Part shown: positions 35,455-44,745 of the stretch, piece after piece | How the letters are laid out: each line of letters opens with the position of its first letter | Numbering within the stretch: the stretch's first letter is position 1 | NCBI RefSeq assembly: GCF_012516435.1 | Contig: NZ_CP051216.1 | Span: 2,701,669-2,765,668, forward strand | Direction of reading: 5' to 3' | Length of the DNA: 64,000 bases | Origin: Pseudodesulfovibrio sp. zrk46 | GTDB taxonomy: Bacteria; Desulfobacterota; Desulfovibrionia; Desulfovibrionales; Desulfovibrionaceae | Translations under genes and position numbers: made by a program | The notes under the pieces: model-generated | What the model was told of the DNA's origin: nothing | The model's input: only the letters and a program-made list of their open reading frames with translations | Databases searched by the model: none

Positions 35455-37107
35455 TTAAAAGGGCTTCTGTAGTTGTTGGGAGTGGATGCCCATTGTGTCC
35501 CAGAAAACGCGCGCGGCTCCGTATATGGAAGAGCGAATTGATTTAAATGAGGAAACAAAATGAGTGTGGTCCGCCTTTTTTACGGCTTGGGCCATCTGTT
35601 CAAGCTCAGCCAGATCGAATTTGGCTTCCATCTTGTAATGGTTGGCGTAGGCCTGCCCAAGCGCGGCCCGACTCTTGGCCTTGCCGGTATCTTGTAGATG
35701 AATGACCTCAACGCCCCCGTCATAGACGACTTGTCCGCCAGCCTTCCAGACCTGAAGGTCGTGCTCGATGTCGTCCACCTGTGACGGGGAGAAACGAATG
35801 TCAAAGGCAGGGACATTCAGTGAGCTCATCCTTTCCATATGAAAGAGGTGACAACAGCCCATCACAGTCAGACAAGGGCGGCGTCCATTGAATTGGCCCA
35901 TATCCATGAGAGTTGGGGCGTTGGCAGTGAAACGAATCTTGCTTTCACCGATCTCATCGAACCCGCGGAAAGCATACTGGATAGTACGAACTCCCTGATT
36001 GACGCATTTGGGGCCAACGGCTGCAGCTTCGGGATGGGCCGAAAGTGTGTTGATGTAGCGAGTGAGCCAATCGGTGGGTAGCAGTACATCATCATCCAGA
36101 AAGGCTACGTATCGTGCAGCGCGGACCTCAGGCAGGGCGAGCAGCCAATTGCGGGCGGCGGGTGCGCCGATATTGATGGGCAGGTGTATCCAGTGAATGG
36201 GAAGGTCAGGAACTCGCTTGCGCACCAAGTCTTCCAACTCGTCAGCAGTGCAGACAGTCGTGCCGTTGTTGAGAACGGTAATGTGGGCGTCGCCGATATT
36301 GGTCGCTGCCAAGCTGGCCAGCGTGTTGGTCAGTAATTCCGGCTTGTTCCATGTGTACAGGCATATGTGGGTGTCTTGGCCCGGTGGTGTCGTGTTATCG
36401 GCTTCATGCAGCGCTGCCAGTTGCTCGATGATTGCTGGCTGGAACGGTTCAGCTTCAAGAGAGGCATGTAAGTGCTCCCTTGCCGCATCGGTATCTCCTG
36501 CATCCATCGCGAAGCGAGCGCGAAGATTGTGCGAAAGGAAATTGGTAACGCTCTCGTCCAACAGCATTTGGGCAAGTTCATTTTCTCCTGCCGAATATGC
36601 TCCCCATGCCATGGTTGGCCCGGCCAACAAGCCAGCGGGCGAGGCTGCCATGATCCGAATGCCTTCCAGCAATTCGTCTCGTGCGCCGGTTTGCCACAAG
36701 TGCAGTAACACTGGCAGACGGTTGTCGTTGGCTGACTGCTGCCGCATGTACTCGACATATTCCGATGCCTGAGCGGTCTCGTTATTGGGAAATGGAATGA
36801 GTTCCGGTACCGGCTCCTGTTCCACCAGGCGTTTCGCTACTTGTAGCCATTCTGTAAACGGCTGGTGCGCGATTCGGCTGTTTACATCTTCTGCCAGCCT
36901 GATCTTTTCCCGGTCAAAGGGATCAAAAATGGCGGCGTGGCGAATGAGCGCGGGAGCGAGGTGGGCGAAAGCGTCCGGCAGGGGCTGTGCTTCAAGGATG
37001 TTTCCAGCCACTGCCATTGCGTGGTCAGGAGCGAGGTAGCCTGAATTCCGGACAAGGGTGATGATTTGCTGCGTCAATCTGGAGGCGTTGGACATAGACA
37101 TGCTCAT
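35455..37107 (-). CDS. glycosyltransferase, GT2-like (paralog 3)
   Basis: A 550-residue homolog of the two glycosyltransferases near 31 kb, with a helical N-terminal half (about 1-245) and a C-terminal GT-A domain. Visible motifs are CLYTWNKPELLTNTLASL, LNNGTTVCTADEL, PINIGAPAARNWLLALPEVR, the metal-binding FLDDDVLLPTDWL and QVDDIEHDLQVWKAGGQVVYDG. The N-terminus MSMSMS has three possible ATGs. It is separated from the other two by the SLOG-like gene and the chemoreceptor. Substrate unknown; a surface or flagellar glycan is a guess. Confidence 0.85.
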   Translation of the reverse strand: MSMSMSNASRLTQQIITLVRNSGYLAPDHAMAVAGNILEAQPLPDAFAHLAPALIRHAAIFDPFDREKIRLAEDVNSRIAHQPFTEWLQVAKRLVEQEPVPELIPFPNNETAQASEYVEYMRQQSANDNRLPVLLHLWQTGARDELLEGIRIMAASPAGLLAGPTMAWGAYSAGENELAQMLLDESVTNFLSHNLRARFAMDAGDTDAAREHLHASLEAEPFQPAIIEQLAALHEADNTTPPGQDTHICLYTWNKPELLTNTLASLAATNIGDAHITVLNNGTTVCTADELEDLVRKRVPDLPIHWIHLPINIGAPAARNWLLALPEVRAARYVAFLDDDVLLPTDWLTRYINTLSAHPEAAAVGPKCVNQGVRTIQYAFRGFDEIGESKIRFTANAPTLMDMGQFNGRRPCLTVMGCCHLFHMERMSSLNVPAFDIRFSPSQVDDIEHDLQVWKAGGQVVYDGGVEVIHLQDTGKAKSRAALGQAYANHYKMEAKFDLAELEQMAQAVKKADHTHFVSSFKSIRSSIYGAARVFWDTMGIHSQQLQKPF

Positions 37108-37162
37108 ACCAGAATAGGCAGCAGTGAGGAACCCGATTTGAGTGACACGGGGCGATTGAAAG

Positions 37163-37195
37163 CAAAAAAAAAGCGGGGCCGTTGGGCCCCGCTTT
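37163..37195 (-). terminator. terminator of the ior-regulator operon
   Basis: AAAGCGGGGCC (37170-37180) pairs with GGCCCCGCTTT (37185-37195); the minus strand then runs into about nine T residues. Confidence 0.88.
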
Positions 37196-37199
37196 AATA

Positions 37200-38777
37200 T
37201 TACATTTCTTTCTTCTTCGACTTCTTCTTGGCTTGGGAGAACTTCTTTACGTCGATATTGTACTTCTTCACCTTGTAGTTGACGATTCGGTACGAGACGC
37301 GGAGATCGCGCGCGGACTGGAGCATGTTGCCGCCAGTCTTTTTGAGCGAATCCACCAGCAGCTCCTGTTCGAACTTGGCCACGGCTTCACCAAAGGAAAG
37401 GTTGGTGCCGGTGGCCGAGGATTCGGCAGACTGCAGGGTGGGCGGCAGATGGTAGGTGCGGATGACCTGCTCTTCGCAGAGGAGGACCGCACGTTCCATG
37501 CAGTTCTTGAGTTCACGCACGTTGCCGGGCCAGTGGTACATGACCAGCAGCTCGATGGCGGGCGTGGAGATGCGCTTCACTTCCTTGCCATACTCCTCGG
37601 AGAACTCGGTGAGGAAATGTTCTGCCAAGGGCAGGATGTCCTCGCGACGTTCCTTGAGGGGCGGAATGAAGATGGGGAAGACGTTAATGCGGTAGTACAG
37701 GTCCTCGCGGAACTTGCCTTTTTCCAGCAACTCCTCGAGAGGCTGGTGGGTGGCGCAGATGAGGCGGACATCAACGGTGATGGACTGCTCGGAGCCCACA
37801 CGCTGGATTTCCTTTTCCTGAATGGCGCGCAGTACCTTGGCCTGTGCATCCATGGAGAGTTCGCCGATTTCATCAAGGAAGAGGGTTCCCTGATCAGCAA
37901 CCTCAAAGAGACCGCGCTTGTTCTGGAAGGCGCCGGTAAAGGCTCCCTTCTGGTGACCGAAAAGCTCGGACTCAATCAACTCGGACGGCAGAGCCGCGCA
38001 GTTGAGCTTGATGAGCGGCTTGTCGGCACGCGGGCTGGAGTTGTGGATGGCCTCGGCCAGGAGTTCCTTACCAGTACCAGATTCACCACGCAGAAGTGCG
38101 GTGGCACGGCTGGGGGCGACCTGGCGGGACTGGCGCAGGACAAGGCGCATGGCCTTGGATGCAGCCACGAAGTCCTTGGGCGGTGTAGCGTCGGCGCCAC
38201 CTGCCAGCATGCCCTGAGTAAAGAGATGGTCCTGAGCGGCCATTTCTTCCTGCAACTGGGCAACGTGACCGGCGATAATGCCTGCCACGACTTCGAGGAA
38301 CTGGCAGTGTGCTGCCAGATCGTCCGCCGGAATCAGGGGGACGTCTACGGAGAGTGCACCGATGACTTCCTGATCTTCTGCACGACGGTTGATGACCGGT
38401 ACGCAGATGAAGCCGAGTTTGCGCAGCTCTTCCTCGCTGCGGCCAAAGGCCTTGTTGAGGAATTCCTGGTCGTCAGACAGTCGGGGAATGGTGATGGATT
38501 CGCCGGAGTCGAACACGCGTCCGATGACACCGCGTCCGGGCGAGTACGTCACATCCTCAATCTGGGTCGGAGAGTACGTGAGCGAGAGTTTGAGGTTCTC
38601 GGTCTTGGGATCCATGATGACCATGAACGCCCGCACGTATTCCATATCCTGAGCCAGGATCTTCAATAGTGCGTTCAGCGACTCCTCAAGCGGTGTATCC
38701 CGCTTCAGCGTCTCTTGAATGGTCTTGAGTGTGACCAGATAGGTGAGATCGGAGGTGTCCTGTGTATTGTTTGCCAT
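37200..38777 (-). CDS. sigma54-dependent transcriptional activator (GAF-AAA-Fis, NifA-like)
   Basis: A 525-residue bacterial enhancer-binding protein. A GAF sensor covers about 25-175. The AAA+ domain has Walker A GESGTGKE, the sigma54-contacting loop GAFTGAFQNKRG and Walker B GTLFLDEIGE. A C-terminal Fis-type helix-turn-helix (RDLRVSYRIVNYKVKKYNI) is followed by a Lys-rich end. It lies 15 bp downstream of iorB and is probably the last gene of that operon, which suggests control linked to amino-acid oxidation. No -24/-12 promoter was found upstream of iorA. The start ATG 38775-38777 has AAGGAA. Confidence 0.93.
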   Translation of the reverse strand: MANNTQDTSDLTYLVTLKTIQETLKRDTPLEESLNALLKILAQDMEYVRAFMVIMDPKTENLKLSLTYSPTQIEDVTYSPGRGVIGRVFDSGESITIPRLSDDQEFLNKAFGRSEEELRKLGFICVPVINRRAEDQEVIGALSVDVPLIPADDLAAHCQFLEVVAGIIAGHVAQLQEEMAAQDHLFTQGMLAGGADATPPKDFVAASKAMRLVLRQSRQVAPSRATALLRGESGTGKELLAEAIHNSSPRADKPLIKLNCAALPSELIESELFGHQKGAFTGAFQNKRGLFEVADQGTLFLDEIGELSMDAQAKVLRAIQEKEIQRVGSEQSITVDVRLICATHQPLEELLEKGKFREDLYYRINVFPIFIPPLKERREDILPLAEHFLTEFSEEYGKEVKRISTPAIELLVMYHWPGNVRELKNCMERAVLLCEEQVIRTYHLPPTLQSAESSATGTNLSFGEAVAKFEQELLVDSLKKTGGNMLQSARDLRVSYRIVNYKVKKYNIDVKKFSQAKKKSKKKEM

Positions 38778-38792
38778 TTTTCCTTGTGCTGC

Positions 38793-39389
38793 TTAGGCGT
38801 CGAGTGCCTTGACGCCAAGCTCCAGGGCTTTGAGGTTAACGGCCTGAATCTTCTCGGGGAGATTCGCCTTGATGGTCGCTTCGAGGGCTTCGGGGCCGAA
38901 GGGCAGTTCGCCAGCGGCGCAAAGAGCAGCCAGCATGGCGATGTTGCCAGCCTGAACAGCACCAGCTTCCAAACCGATGGTCTGGGAGGCCATGTAGTAG
39001 GCCTTGTCGGTGCAGGCAGAGACAGCCTTCTTGATGTCCTCGATGGACGGGCATTCCTGTTTGCCCATGGCTACGGAGAGCGGGGGCATGAATTCGATGG
39101 AGGAGACCACGAGGCCGCCCTGCTTGAGGTAGGGCAGTGCGCGCATGGTTTCCATGGGCTCGAATCCGAGCAGGATGTCGGCTTCGCCGTGCCCGATTTT
39201 GGGCGACTTGCAGCCGATGAGAACGGTGGATTCGACGACACCGCCGCGCTGGGCCATGCCGTGGATTTCGCCGGAAGTGACGGGCAGTCCCTGGCTCAGC
39301 ACGGTCTTTGCGAGCAGGGTGGTGGCGGTCAGGGTTCCCTGGCCGCCTACGCCGGTCATGAAGATGCGGATTTTCTTGGTATCGCTCAT
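38793..39389 (-). CDS. iorB: indolepyruvate:ferredoxin oxidoreductase, beta subunit
   Basis: A 198-residue subunit of the pyruvate ferredoxin oxidoreductase gamma type: FMTGVGGQGTLTATTLLAKT at the N-terminus, GEIHGMAQRGGVVESTV and a C-terminal helical segment. With IorA it oxidises aryl-pyruvates (from Trp, Tyr, Phe) to aryl-acetyl-CoA, reducing ferredoxin in the cytoplasm. It starts one base from the iorA stop, so the pair is coupled. Confidence 0.94.
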   Translation of the reverse strand: MSDTKKIRIFMTGVGGQGTLTATTLLAKTVLSQGLPVTSGEIHGMAQRGGVVESTVLIGCKSPKIGHGEADILLGFEPMETMRALPYLKQGGLVVSSIEFMPPLSVAMGKQECPSIEDIKKAVSACTDKAYYMASQTIGLEAGAVQAGNIAMLAALCAAGELPFGPEALEATIKANLPEKIQAVNLKALELGVKALDA

Positions 39390-39390
39390 A

Positions 39391-41226
39391 TTAGCTGCCC
39401 CTCTTCTTTGCTTTGATGTGACCGCAGACCTGCAGGCAGAGCATGCAGCCGTTGCAGAGGATCGGGTTCACTGCTGCCTTGTCGCCTTCCTTGTACATGG
39501 CGGGACAGGCCAGCTTGTCCAGACATTCGAACCTGCCGGTGCAGGACTCGGCCACGTAGGCAACCTGCGGGGCAACCTTCTTGTAAACGCGGCGGGAGTA
39601 GAGCGGGCAGGGTTCCTTGGCGATGAGCACGCGAACGCCCTTCTTGGCCTTGAGGTCTTCGAAAGCAGCCAGGGTCTTCTTCTGGTTGAAGGGATTGACC
39701 TCGATGATCTCGGTGACGCCGAGTCCGCGAACAGCGGATTCGATGTCCAGCGGATGATCGTTGTCGCCGATGACGGTCTTGTCCACGCCGGGGTGCGGCT
39801 GGTGGCCGGTCATGGCGGTGGTGCGGTTGTCGAGGACAACGACCAGCACGTCATGTTCGTTGAAGACTGCGTTGGCGATACCGGTCAGGCCGGAGTGGAA
39901 GAAGGTGGAGTCACCGATGAAGGCCACGACGGTCTGGTCGGCAGCCTTGGAGGCGCCGCCGCCTGCGGAGATGGAGGAACCCATGCAGAGCAGGAAGTCG
40001 GCAGCCTGCAGCGGGGGCAGGAGACCGAGGGTGTAGCAGCCGATGTCGGAAGAGTAAACGGCGTCGTCGCCGAAGACCTTCTTGGCAGCGAAATAGGTGC
40101 CACGGTGCGGGCAGCCGGCGCAGAGGTTCGGCGGACGCATGGGCAGTTCGGGCAGCTTGCAGTCGCAGGCTTCCACAGCAGCGAGGCCGGACTGTTCGCG
40201 GATGGCGTTTTCCACCATGGTGACATTGAATTCACCATTGCGGGGCAGAACGTCCTTGCCGAGGATTTCCACGTCCAGCTTCTCTTTCTGAGCAAGCACG
40301 CGCAGTTCGTTCTCGACGATGGGCTCCAGCTCTTCGATGACCAGTACCTTGGACACAGACTTGATGAAGTCGAGGCAGAGGTTCTCGGGCATCGGGTGAG
40401 AGAAGCCAAGTTCCAGGACCTTGACCTTGCCGGTCAGGCCTGCGTTCTCCAGTGCGTCGGCCACGTATGCGCGGCTGATGCCGGAGCAGACGATACCGAA
40501 ATCGCCTTCACCGGAAACGGTGTTGTATACGGAGTGTTCAGCTTCCTTGCGCATGGCTTCCATACGTTCCATCAGGCGAACGTGCATGGGGCGCGCAAAA
40601 GCCGGGATGGGTACGAAATGGGAGGGATCGCGCTTGAAGCCTTCGGGCTTGCCCGGATCCGGTGCAGGACCGAATTCCACTGCGCCGCGAAGGTGGTTCA
40701 CGCGAGTGGTGGTGCGGAGCAGGATGGGGGCGCCGTGCTTCTTGGCAAGGAGCAGAGCGTCGCGGGTCATGTCCTTGGCTTCCTGAGCCGTTGCGGGCTC
40801 GAAAACGGGCAGACCGGCGATGCGGGCGTAGTAGCGGTTGTCCTGCTCATTCTGGCTGGAGTGGCAGCCCGGGTCGTCTGCGGAAAGCAGAACCAGGCCA
40901 CCGGGAGCGCCGGTGTAGCAGAGGGTGAGCAGGGGGTCAGCGGCGACGTTGACGCCGACGTGCTTCATCGTGCAGAGGGTCATGGCGCCGGAAAGGGTGG
41001 CGCCGCCTGCGACTTCCAGGGCGACTTTCTCGTTGACGGAGTACTCGAAGTAATACTTGCCCTCAGGTGAGATGCGGTAAAACGTGTCGGGAACTTCGGA
41101 TGACGGGGTACCCGGGTAGCAGGTCACAACCTGAATGCCCGCCTCTACTGCTCCACGGACAATAGCTTCATTGCCGAGCAGGAGGTGGGTTTCGCCGGGA
41201 TTGTCGGCCAAGAGCGGATTTGCCAT
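39391..41226 (-). CDS. iorA: indolepyruvate:ferredoxin oxidoreductase, alpha subunit
   Basis: A 611-residue thiamine-diphosphate enzyme. LGNEAIVRGAVEAGIQVVTCYPGTPSSEV opens the pyrimidine-binding domain. The ThDP-binding domain has CAGCPHRGTYFAAK and the GDSTFFHSG plus later Asn-containing region. The C-terminal ferredoxin-like tail has one clear CX2CX2CX3C motif (CNGCMLCLQVC) and a looser one (CTGRFECLDKLAC). It works with IorB, and electrons go to ferredoxin. A 6-bp dyad, CCGGTC/GACCGG (41255-41276), lies just upstream and might be an operator. Confidence 0.95.
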   Translation of the reverse strand: MANPLLADNPGETHLLLGNEAIVRGAVEAGIQVVTCYPGTPSSEVPDTFYRISPEGKYYFEYSVNEKVALEVAGGATLSGAMTLCTMKHVGVNVAADPLLTLCYTGAPGGLVLLSADDPGCHSSQNEQDNRYYARIAGLPVFEPATAQEAKDMTRDALLLAKKHGAPILLRTTTRVNHLRGAVEFGPAPDPGKPEGFKRDPSHFVPIPAFARPMHVRLMERMEAMRKEAEHSVYNTVSGEGDFGIVCSGISRAYVADALENAGLTGKVKVLELGFSHPMPENLCLDFIKSVSKVLVIEELEPIVENELRVLAQKEKLDVEILGKDVLPRNGEFNVTMVENAIREQSGLAAVEACDCKLPELPMRPPNLCAGCPHRGTYFAAKKVFGDDAVYSSDIGCYTLGLLPPLQAADFLLCMGSSISAGGGASKAADQTVVAFIGDSTFFHSGLTGIANAVFNEHDVLVVVLDNRTTAMTGHQPHPGVDKTVIGDNDHPLDIESAVRGLGVTEIIEVNPFNQKKTLAAFEDLKAKKGVRVLIAKEPCPLYSRRVYKKVAPQVAYVAESCTGRFECLDKLACPAMYKEGDKAAVNPILCNGCMLCLQVCGHIKAKKRGS

Positions 41227-41295
41227 ATGGTATTCTCTCTCTAGGTCTGCACAGCCGGTCGTGTGTTTTTGACCGGTTGCGCTGTTACGACGAAA

Positions 41296-41322
41296 CCTGC
41301 GGCACCCTTCGGATGCCGCAGG
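41296..41322 (-). terminator. hairpin between the YfgM-like gene and iorA
   Basis: CCTGCGGCA pairs with TGCCGCAGG around a tetraloop-like CTTCGG. The minus-strand tail is only TTTCG, so termination may be partial. Confidence 0.45.
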
Positions 41323-41350
41323 AACTGTCTAATATCCACTATGATGAAGG

Positions 41351-42004
41351 TTACTTGGCTTCGAGCTGAGCAACCTTGTAGTCAATGAACGGCTTGTCAG
41401 GAATCTGGCTGTCGGCCAGTTTCTTGTATGCGGTGAGTGCGGTGCCGGTGTCGCCAGCAGCTTCGGCAGCCACGGCGAGCTGACGGTTTACGGGAATGGT
41501 GAAGGCAGTGGCAACAGTGCCGGCCAGATCTTTCAGGATGGTGACCGCTTCACCAGGCTTGCCAGCCAGAGTCAGGCTCTTGGCCTTACCGAGACGGGCA
41601 ACAACCTTGAGGTCGGCGTCGGCTTCACCGGACAGCTGGTTCCAGTAGCCGGCAGCCTTCTCGAATTCATTGTTGGTCATGCTGGCCTGTGCCAGTTCCA
41701 ACAGGACGGCTGGTTTGGCACCGGAGGGAGCATTGCCCAGCAGAGCTTCCAGCTTGGCGATCTTGTCGCTGCCGGAGTCCTTGATGAGGATGGCGCCGAG
41801 TTCAGCTTGAGCAGAAGCCATGGCCTTCTTGTTGTAAGAGGTCATTCCTGCGTAGATGGCAGCCACGGCAATGATGGCGACCACACCGACGATAATCTGC
41901 TTCTGGTGTTTGAAAGCGGCTTCGAGGATGGGATGGAGCTGCTCCGGAACGTGAGATTCGATATCGTCCAGAGTAGCCTGTTCAGTGGTCTTATTTTCAG
42001 CCAT
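41351..42004 (-). CDS. membrane-anchored TPR protein, YfgM-like
   Basis: A 217-residue protein with one transmembrane helix near residues 34-58 (HQKQIIVGVVAIIAVAAIYAG) and a periplasmic region of TPR-like helices (ALLGNAPSGAKPAVLLELAQASM, TIPVNRQLAVAAEAAGDTGTALTAYKKLADS). This resembles YfgM, an ancillary SecYEG/chaperone-network protein. The frame opens at 42073, but ATG 42004 gives the normal short cytoplasmic N-terminus and has GGAGG upstream, though at a long 12-base spacing. Confidence 0.75.
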   Translation of the reverse strand: MAENKTTEQATLDDIESHVPEQLHPILEAAFKHQKQIIVGVVAIIAVAAIYAGMTSYNKKAMASAQAELGAILIKDSGSDKIAKLEALLGNAPSGAKPAVLLELAQASMTNNEFEKAAGYWNQLSGEADADLKVVARLGKAKSLTLAGKPGEAVTILKDLAGTVATAFTIPVNRQLAVAAEAAGDTGTALTAYKKLADSQIPDKPFIDYKVAQLEAK

Positions 42005-42338
42005 TGCTTTTCTTGTCCTCCATAAGGTGTATATACAGTGCTGCGGGCCGGGAAATAAGGCCCGCCAGCGCAAAGCGCTAGATAAGCAAAATTGTAAAAA
42101 AGGTCAAAACAATTTTTGTATGGAAGTAGGGATTTCGACAAAACCGCTGCATTTTCTAAATGAGTATTGTTGGGAAATGACAAAATGTGTAAAAATGCGG
42201 GGCTAAAGTCCCAAAAGAGAAGAAAATGCGTCACGGAGCTGTTTGACTTTTTCCCCCGCCCCGGTTTAGCACAATGTTCCTGTCGGAAATGAATAATATT
42301 CGGCGGCTGAAATAGCAACGATTTCAAGGAGAGAGATT
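42005..42338. other. 334-bp divergent promoter region between yfgM-like and proA
   Basis: No gene. It is AT-rich in the middle. TTGACT at 42243-42248 could be a -35 box for proA, but the -10 18 bp downstream (TAGCAC) is poor. Nothing else stood out. Confidence 0.35.
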
Positions 42339-43598
42339 ATGAATATACGTGAGCAGATGATCGACATGGGAAAGCAGGCCAAAGATGCGGCCCGAGAATT
42401 GGCAAAAGCTTCTGGCAAAGCCAAACAGGATGCCCTCATTTTTCTGGCTGAGATGCTTGAATCCGAGGCAGAAACTATTGCCGCAGCCAACAAGCTGGAT
42501 CTCGATGCCGCAGCCGAGCGTGGGCTGGACAAGGCCCGCGTACAGCGTCTGACCATCAGTGAAAAGGTACTGAACTCCATGATTCAGGGTTGCCGTGAAG
42601 TGGCAGCCATGGCCGATCCTGTTGGTGAGATCGAGTCCATGGTCAAGCGTCCCAATGGCATGCTTGTAGGCCGCATGCGTGTTCCCCTCGGCGTCGTCGC
42701 CATGATTTATGAATCTCGTCCGAACGCCACTGTTGATGCCGGTATCCTCTGCCTCAAGGCAGGTAACGCCGTTATCCTTCGCGGTGGTTCCGAAGCATTT
42801 CATTCTAATAAGTGTCTGGCTGAACTGATGCACAAGGCACTGGAAAAGGCCGGTCTGCCCAAGGGTGCCGTGCAGGTGCCGCCGACCACGGACCGAGAAG
42901 CCGTGAGCGAGATGCTCAAACTGGCTGATTACATCGACGTGGTTATCCCGCGCGGTGGTGAAGGCCTCATTCGTGCCGTCACCGAGCAGGCCACCATGCC
43001 TGTGCTCAAGCACTACAAGGGTGTGTGTCACATTTTTGCCGATGCTTCCTGCGATATTACCAAGGCCGTTCTCATCATTGAGAACGCCAAGATGCAGTAC
43101 CCCAGCGGTTGCAACGCGCTGGAGTGCCTGCTGGTTCATAAGGACGTGGCCAGCGTCCTGCTCCCCAAGGTGGCCGACACCCTCGGGGCCAAGGGCGTGA
43201 AGTTCAAGGCGTGTGATCGCTCCCTGCCTCTCATGGGTGAGTACGCTGAAGCCGCCTCTCCGCTTGATTGGGGCTTCGAGTTCCTCGATCTGGTGATGGC
43301 AGTCAAAGTTGTGGATTCCCTGGACGAGGCCATGGACTTCATCGCCGAGCACGGCTCCAACCACACCGAGTCCATCCTGTCGGAGAACTATGAGCACTGC
43401 ATGCGCTTCATCCGCGAAGTGGATGCTTCCCTCGTGGTTTCCAACGCCACCACCCGTTTCAATGACGGCGGCCAGCTCGGCCTCGGCGCTGAGATCGGTA
43501 TCTCCACCTCCAAGCTGCATGCTTACGGCCCTATGGGTATCAAGGAGCTTACCAGCGCCAAGTTCGTATTACTGGGTGAAGGCCAGATTCGCGAATAA
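42339..43598 (+). CDS. proA: gamma-glutamyl phosphate reductase
   Basis: A 419-residue cytoplasmic NADPH-dependent enzyme of proline synthesis. It converts gamma-glutamyl phosphate to glutamate semialdehyde. The aldehyde-dehydrogenase fold shows RVPLGVVAMIYESRPN, KAGNAVILRGGSEA, the catalytic Cys in YPSGCNALECLL and the C-terminal YGPMGIKELTS. Length is typical (about 417). AAGGAGAGAG precedes ATG 42339. No proB is adjacent. Confidence 0.97.
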   Translation: MNIREQMIDMGKQAKDAARELAKASGKAKQDALIFLAEMLESEAETIAAANKLDLDAAAERGLDKARVQRLTISEKVLNSMIQGCREVAAMADPVGEIESMVKRPNGMLVGRMRVPLGVVAMIYESRPNATVDAGILCLKAGNAVILRGGSEAFHSNKCLAELMHKALEKAGLPKGAVQVPPTTDREAVSEMLKLADYIDVVIPRGGEGLIRAVTEQATMPVLKHYKGVCHIFADASCDITKAVLIIENAKMQYPSGCNALECLLVHKDVASVLLPKVADTLGAKGVKFKACDRSLPLMGEYAEAASPLDWGFEFLDLVMAVKVVDSLDEAMDFIAEHGSNHTESILSENYEHCMRFIREVDASLVVSNATTRFNDGGQLGLGAEIGISTSKLHAYGPMGIKELTSAKFVLLGEGQIRE

Positions 43599-43619
43599 AC
43601 TAACTAGCTGGAATACATT

Positions 43620-43649
43620 AAAGGCCGCTCCTAGGAGCGGCCTTTTTTT
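43620..43649 (+). terminator. proA terminator
   Basis: The perfect palindrome AAGGCCGCTCC/GGAGCGGCCTT is followed by a run of T. Confidence 0.92.
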
Positions 43650-43810
43650 GTGAGATAATGCGGGATGAGTGTAGGCATATTGAATGTAAGTCTATAATAT
43701 ATACTTTACAGATGTAGTTTTTCACTACTATGAAAGATTTTATATATGAATTCTATCGAGTATTTCTTTACATGAGTATGATTCAAATGAAAATAGATAA
43801 AGGTTGCTAT

Positions 43811-44680
43811 ATGTGGATTCTGCGTATTGCTTTGAGTCTTTCCATTTGTGTAGCTATGGTTACAAAGGCCCATTCCATGGATCAAATCAGGTTGGCATTG
43901 GATATTTGTCTCGACAACCCGAGAGAAGCTTATGCGTATACTCTGTTGGAGAATGCGTTGAAAGCCACAATCGATTCCGATGGCTCTTATCGCATAACAA
44001 ATTCATCTTATAAAATGAGCAGAGAACGTGCGTTACACGAGTTGATTCTAGGCGATAGCATTAACGTACATGTTGCGGCTACTAGGGCAAAATGGGAAGT
44101 GGAGACTCTTCCAGTAAGAATTCCGATTAGGAAAGGAGTTCTGGGGTATCGTCTTTTGTTAGTGCACAAGTCAAAAGATTTTATATTTAAAGATATTCAA
44201 AAAATAGAACAACTTAAGAGGTTAACAGCGGGACTCGGACAACAGTGGACAACTACTGCTGTTTTGAGAAAGGCTGGATTTTATGTTGAAACAGGAGTTG
44301 ATTATGAAGGCCTTTTTGGGATGTTAAACCGTGGGCGCTTCGATTATTTTCCTCGTGGACTAAATGAGATATTTCGGGAGTTCGACGAGTATAAGGATAA
44401 ATATCCGGATCTTCGTATAGAATCTGCCCTTGCTTTATATTTCCCTACCCCAAGTTACTTTTTTGTGTCTCCGAGATATCCTGAATTGGCGGATCGCATA
44501 AGGCGAGGAATGGAGAAGCTGATTGCAACAGGAGAACTGGATAGGATGTTTGAAGCAGAGTTTGGCAGCTCCATCAAAAAAGCAAAGCTTGATCAACGAA
44601 TGCTATTCTCGATTGAGAATCCGCTGTTAACACCGGAGACTCCGTTTGACAGGCCCGAGCTGTGGTTTTTTCATGAGTAA
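43811..44680 (+). CDS. periplasmic solute-binding protein, family 3 like (orphan, AT-rich)
   Basis: A 289-residue protein. The frame opens at 43730, but ATG 43811 gives a normal signal peptide (WILRIALSLSICVAMVTKAHS) and has AAAGG seven bases upstream. The body resembles ABC-type solute-binding domains, with GVLGYRLLLVHKSKDF, LKRLTAGLGQQWTT, and ADRIRRGMEKLIATGELDRM near the C-terminus; the usual ligand motifs are weak. There is no transporter gene nearby. Its codon use is visibly more AT-rich than the flanking genes, which may mean horizontal gain or relaxed constraint. Confidence 0.72.
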   Translation: MWILRIALSLSICVAMVTKAHSMDQIRLALDICLDNPREAYAYTLLENALKATIDSDGSYRITNSSYKMSRERALHELILGDSINVHVAATRAKWEVETLPVRIPIRKGVLGYRLLLVHKSKDFIFKDIQKIEQLKRLTAGLGQQWTTTAVLRKAGFYVETGVDYEGLFGMLNRGRFDYFPRGLNEIFREFDEYKDKYPDLRIESALALYFPTPSYFFVSPRYPELADRIRRGMEKLIATGELDRMFEAEFGSSIKKAKLDQRMLFSIENPLLTPETPFDRPELWFFHE

Positions 44681-44690
44681 TATAGTTTTA

Positions 44691-44728
44691 AAAAAGCCCG
44701 TCCTTCATATGAAGGGCGGGCTTTTTAT
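44691..44728. terminator. bidirectional terminator
   Basis: AAAAAGCCCG and CGGGCTTTTT flank a CCTTCATATGAAGG inner stem with one mismatch. It separates converging genes. Confidence 0.9.
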
Positions 44729-44745
44729 TTCGTATGAAAGAAAAA

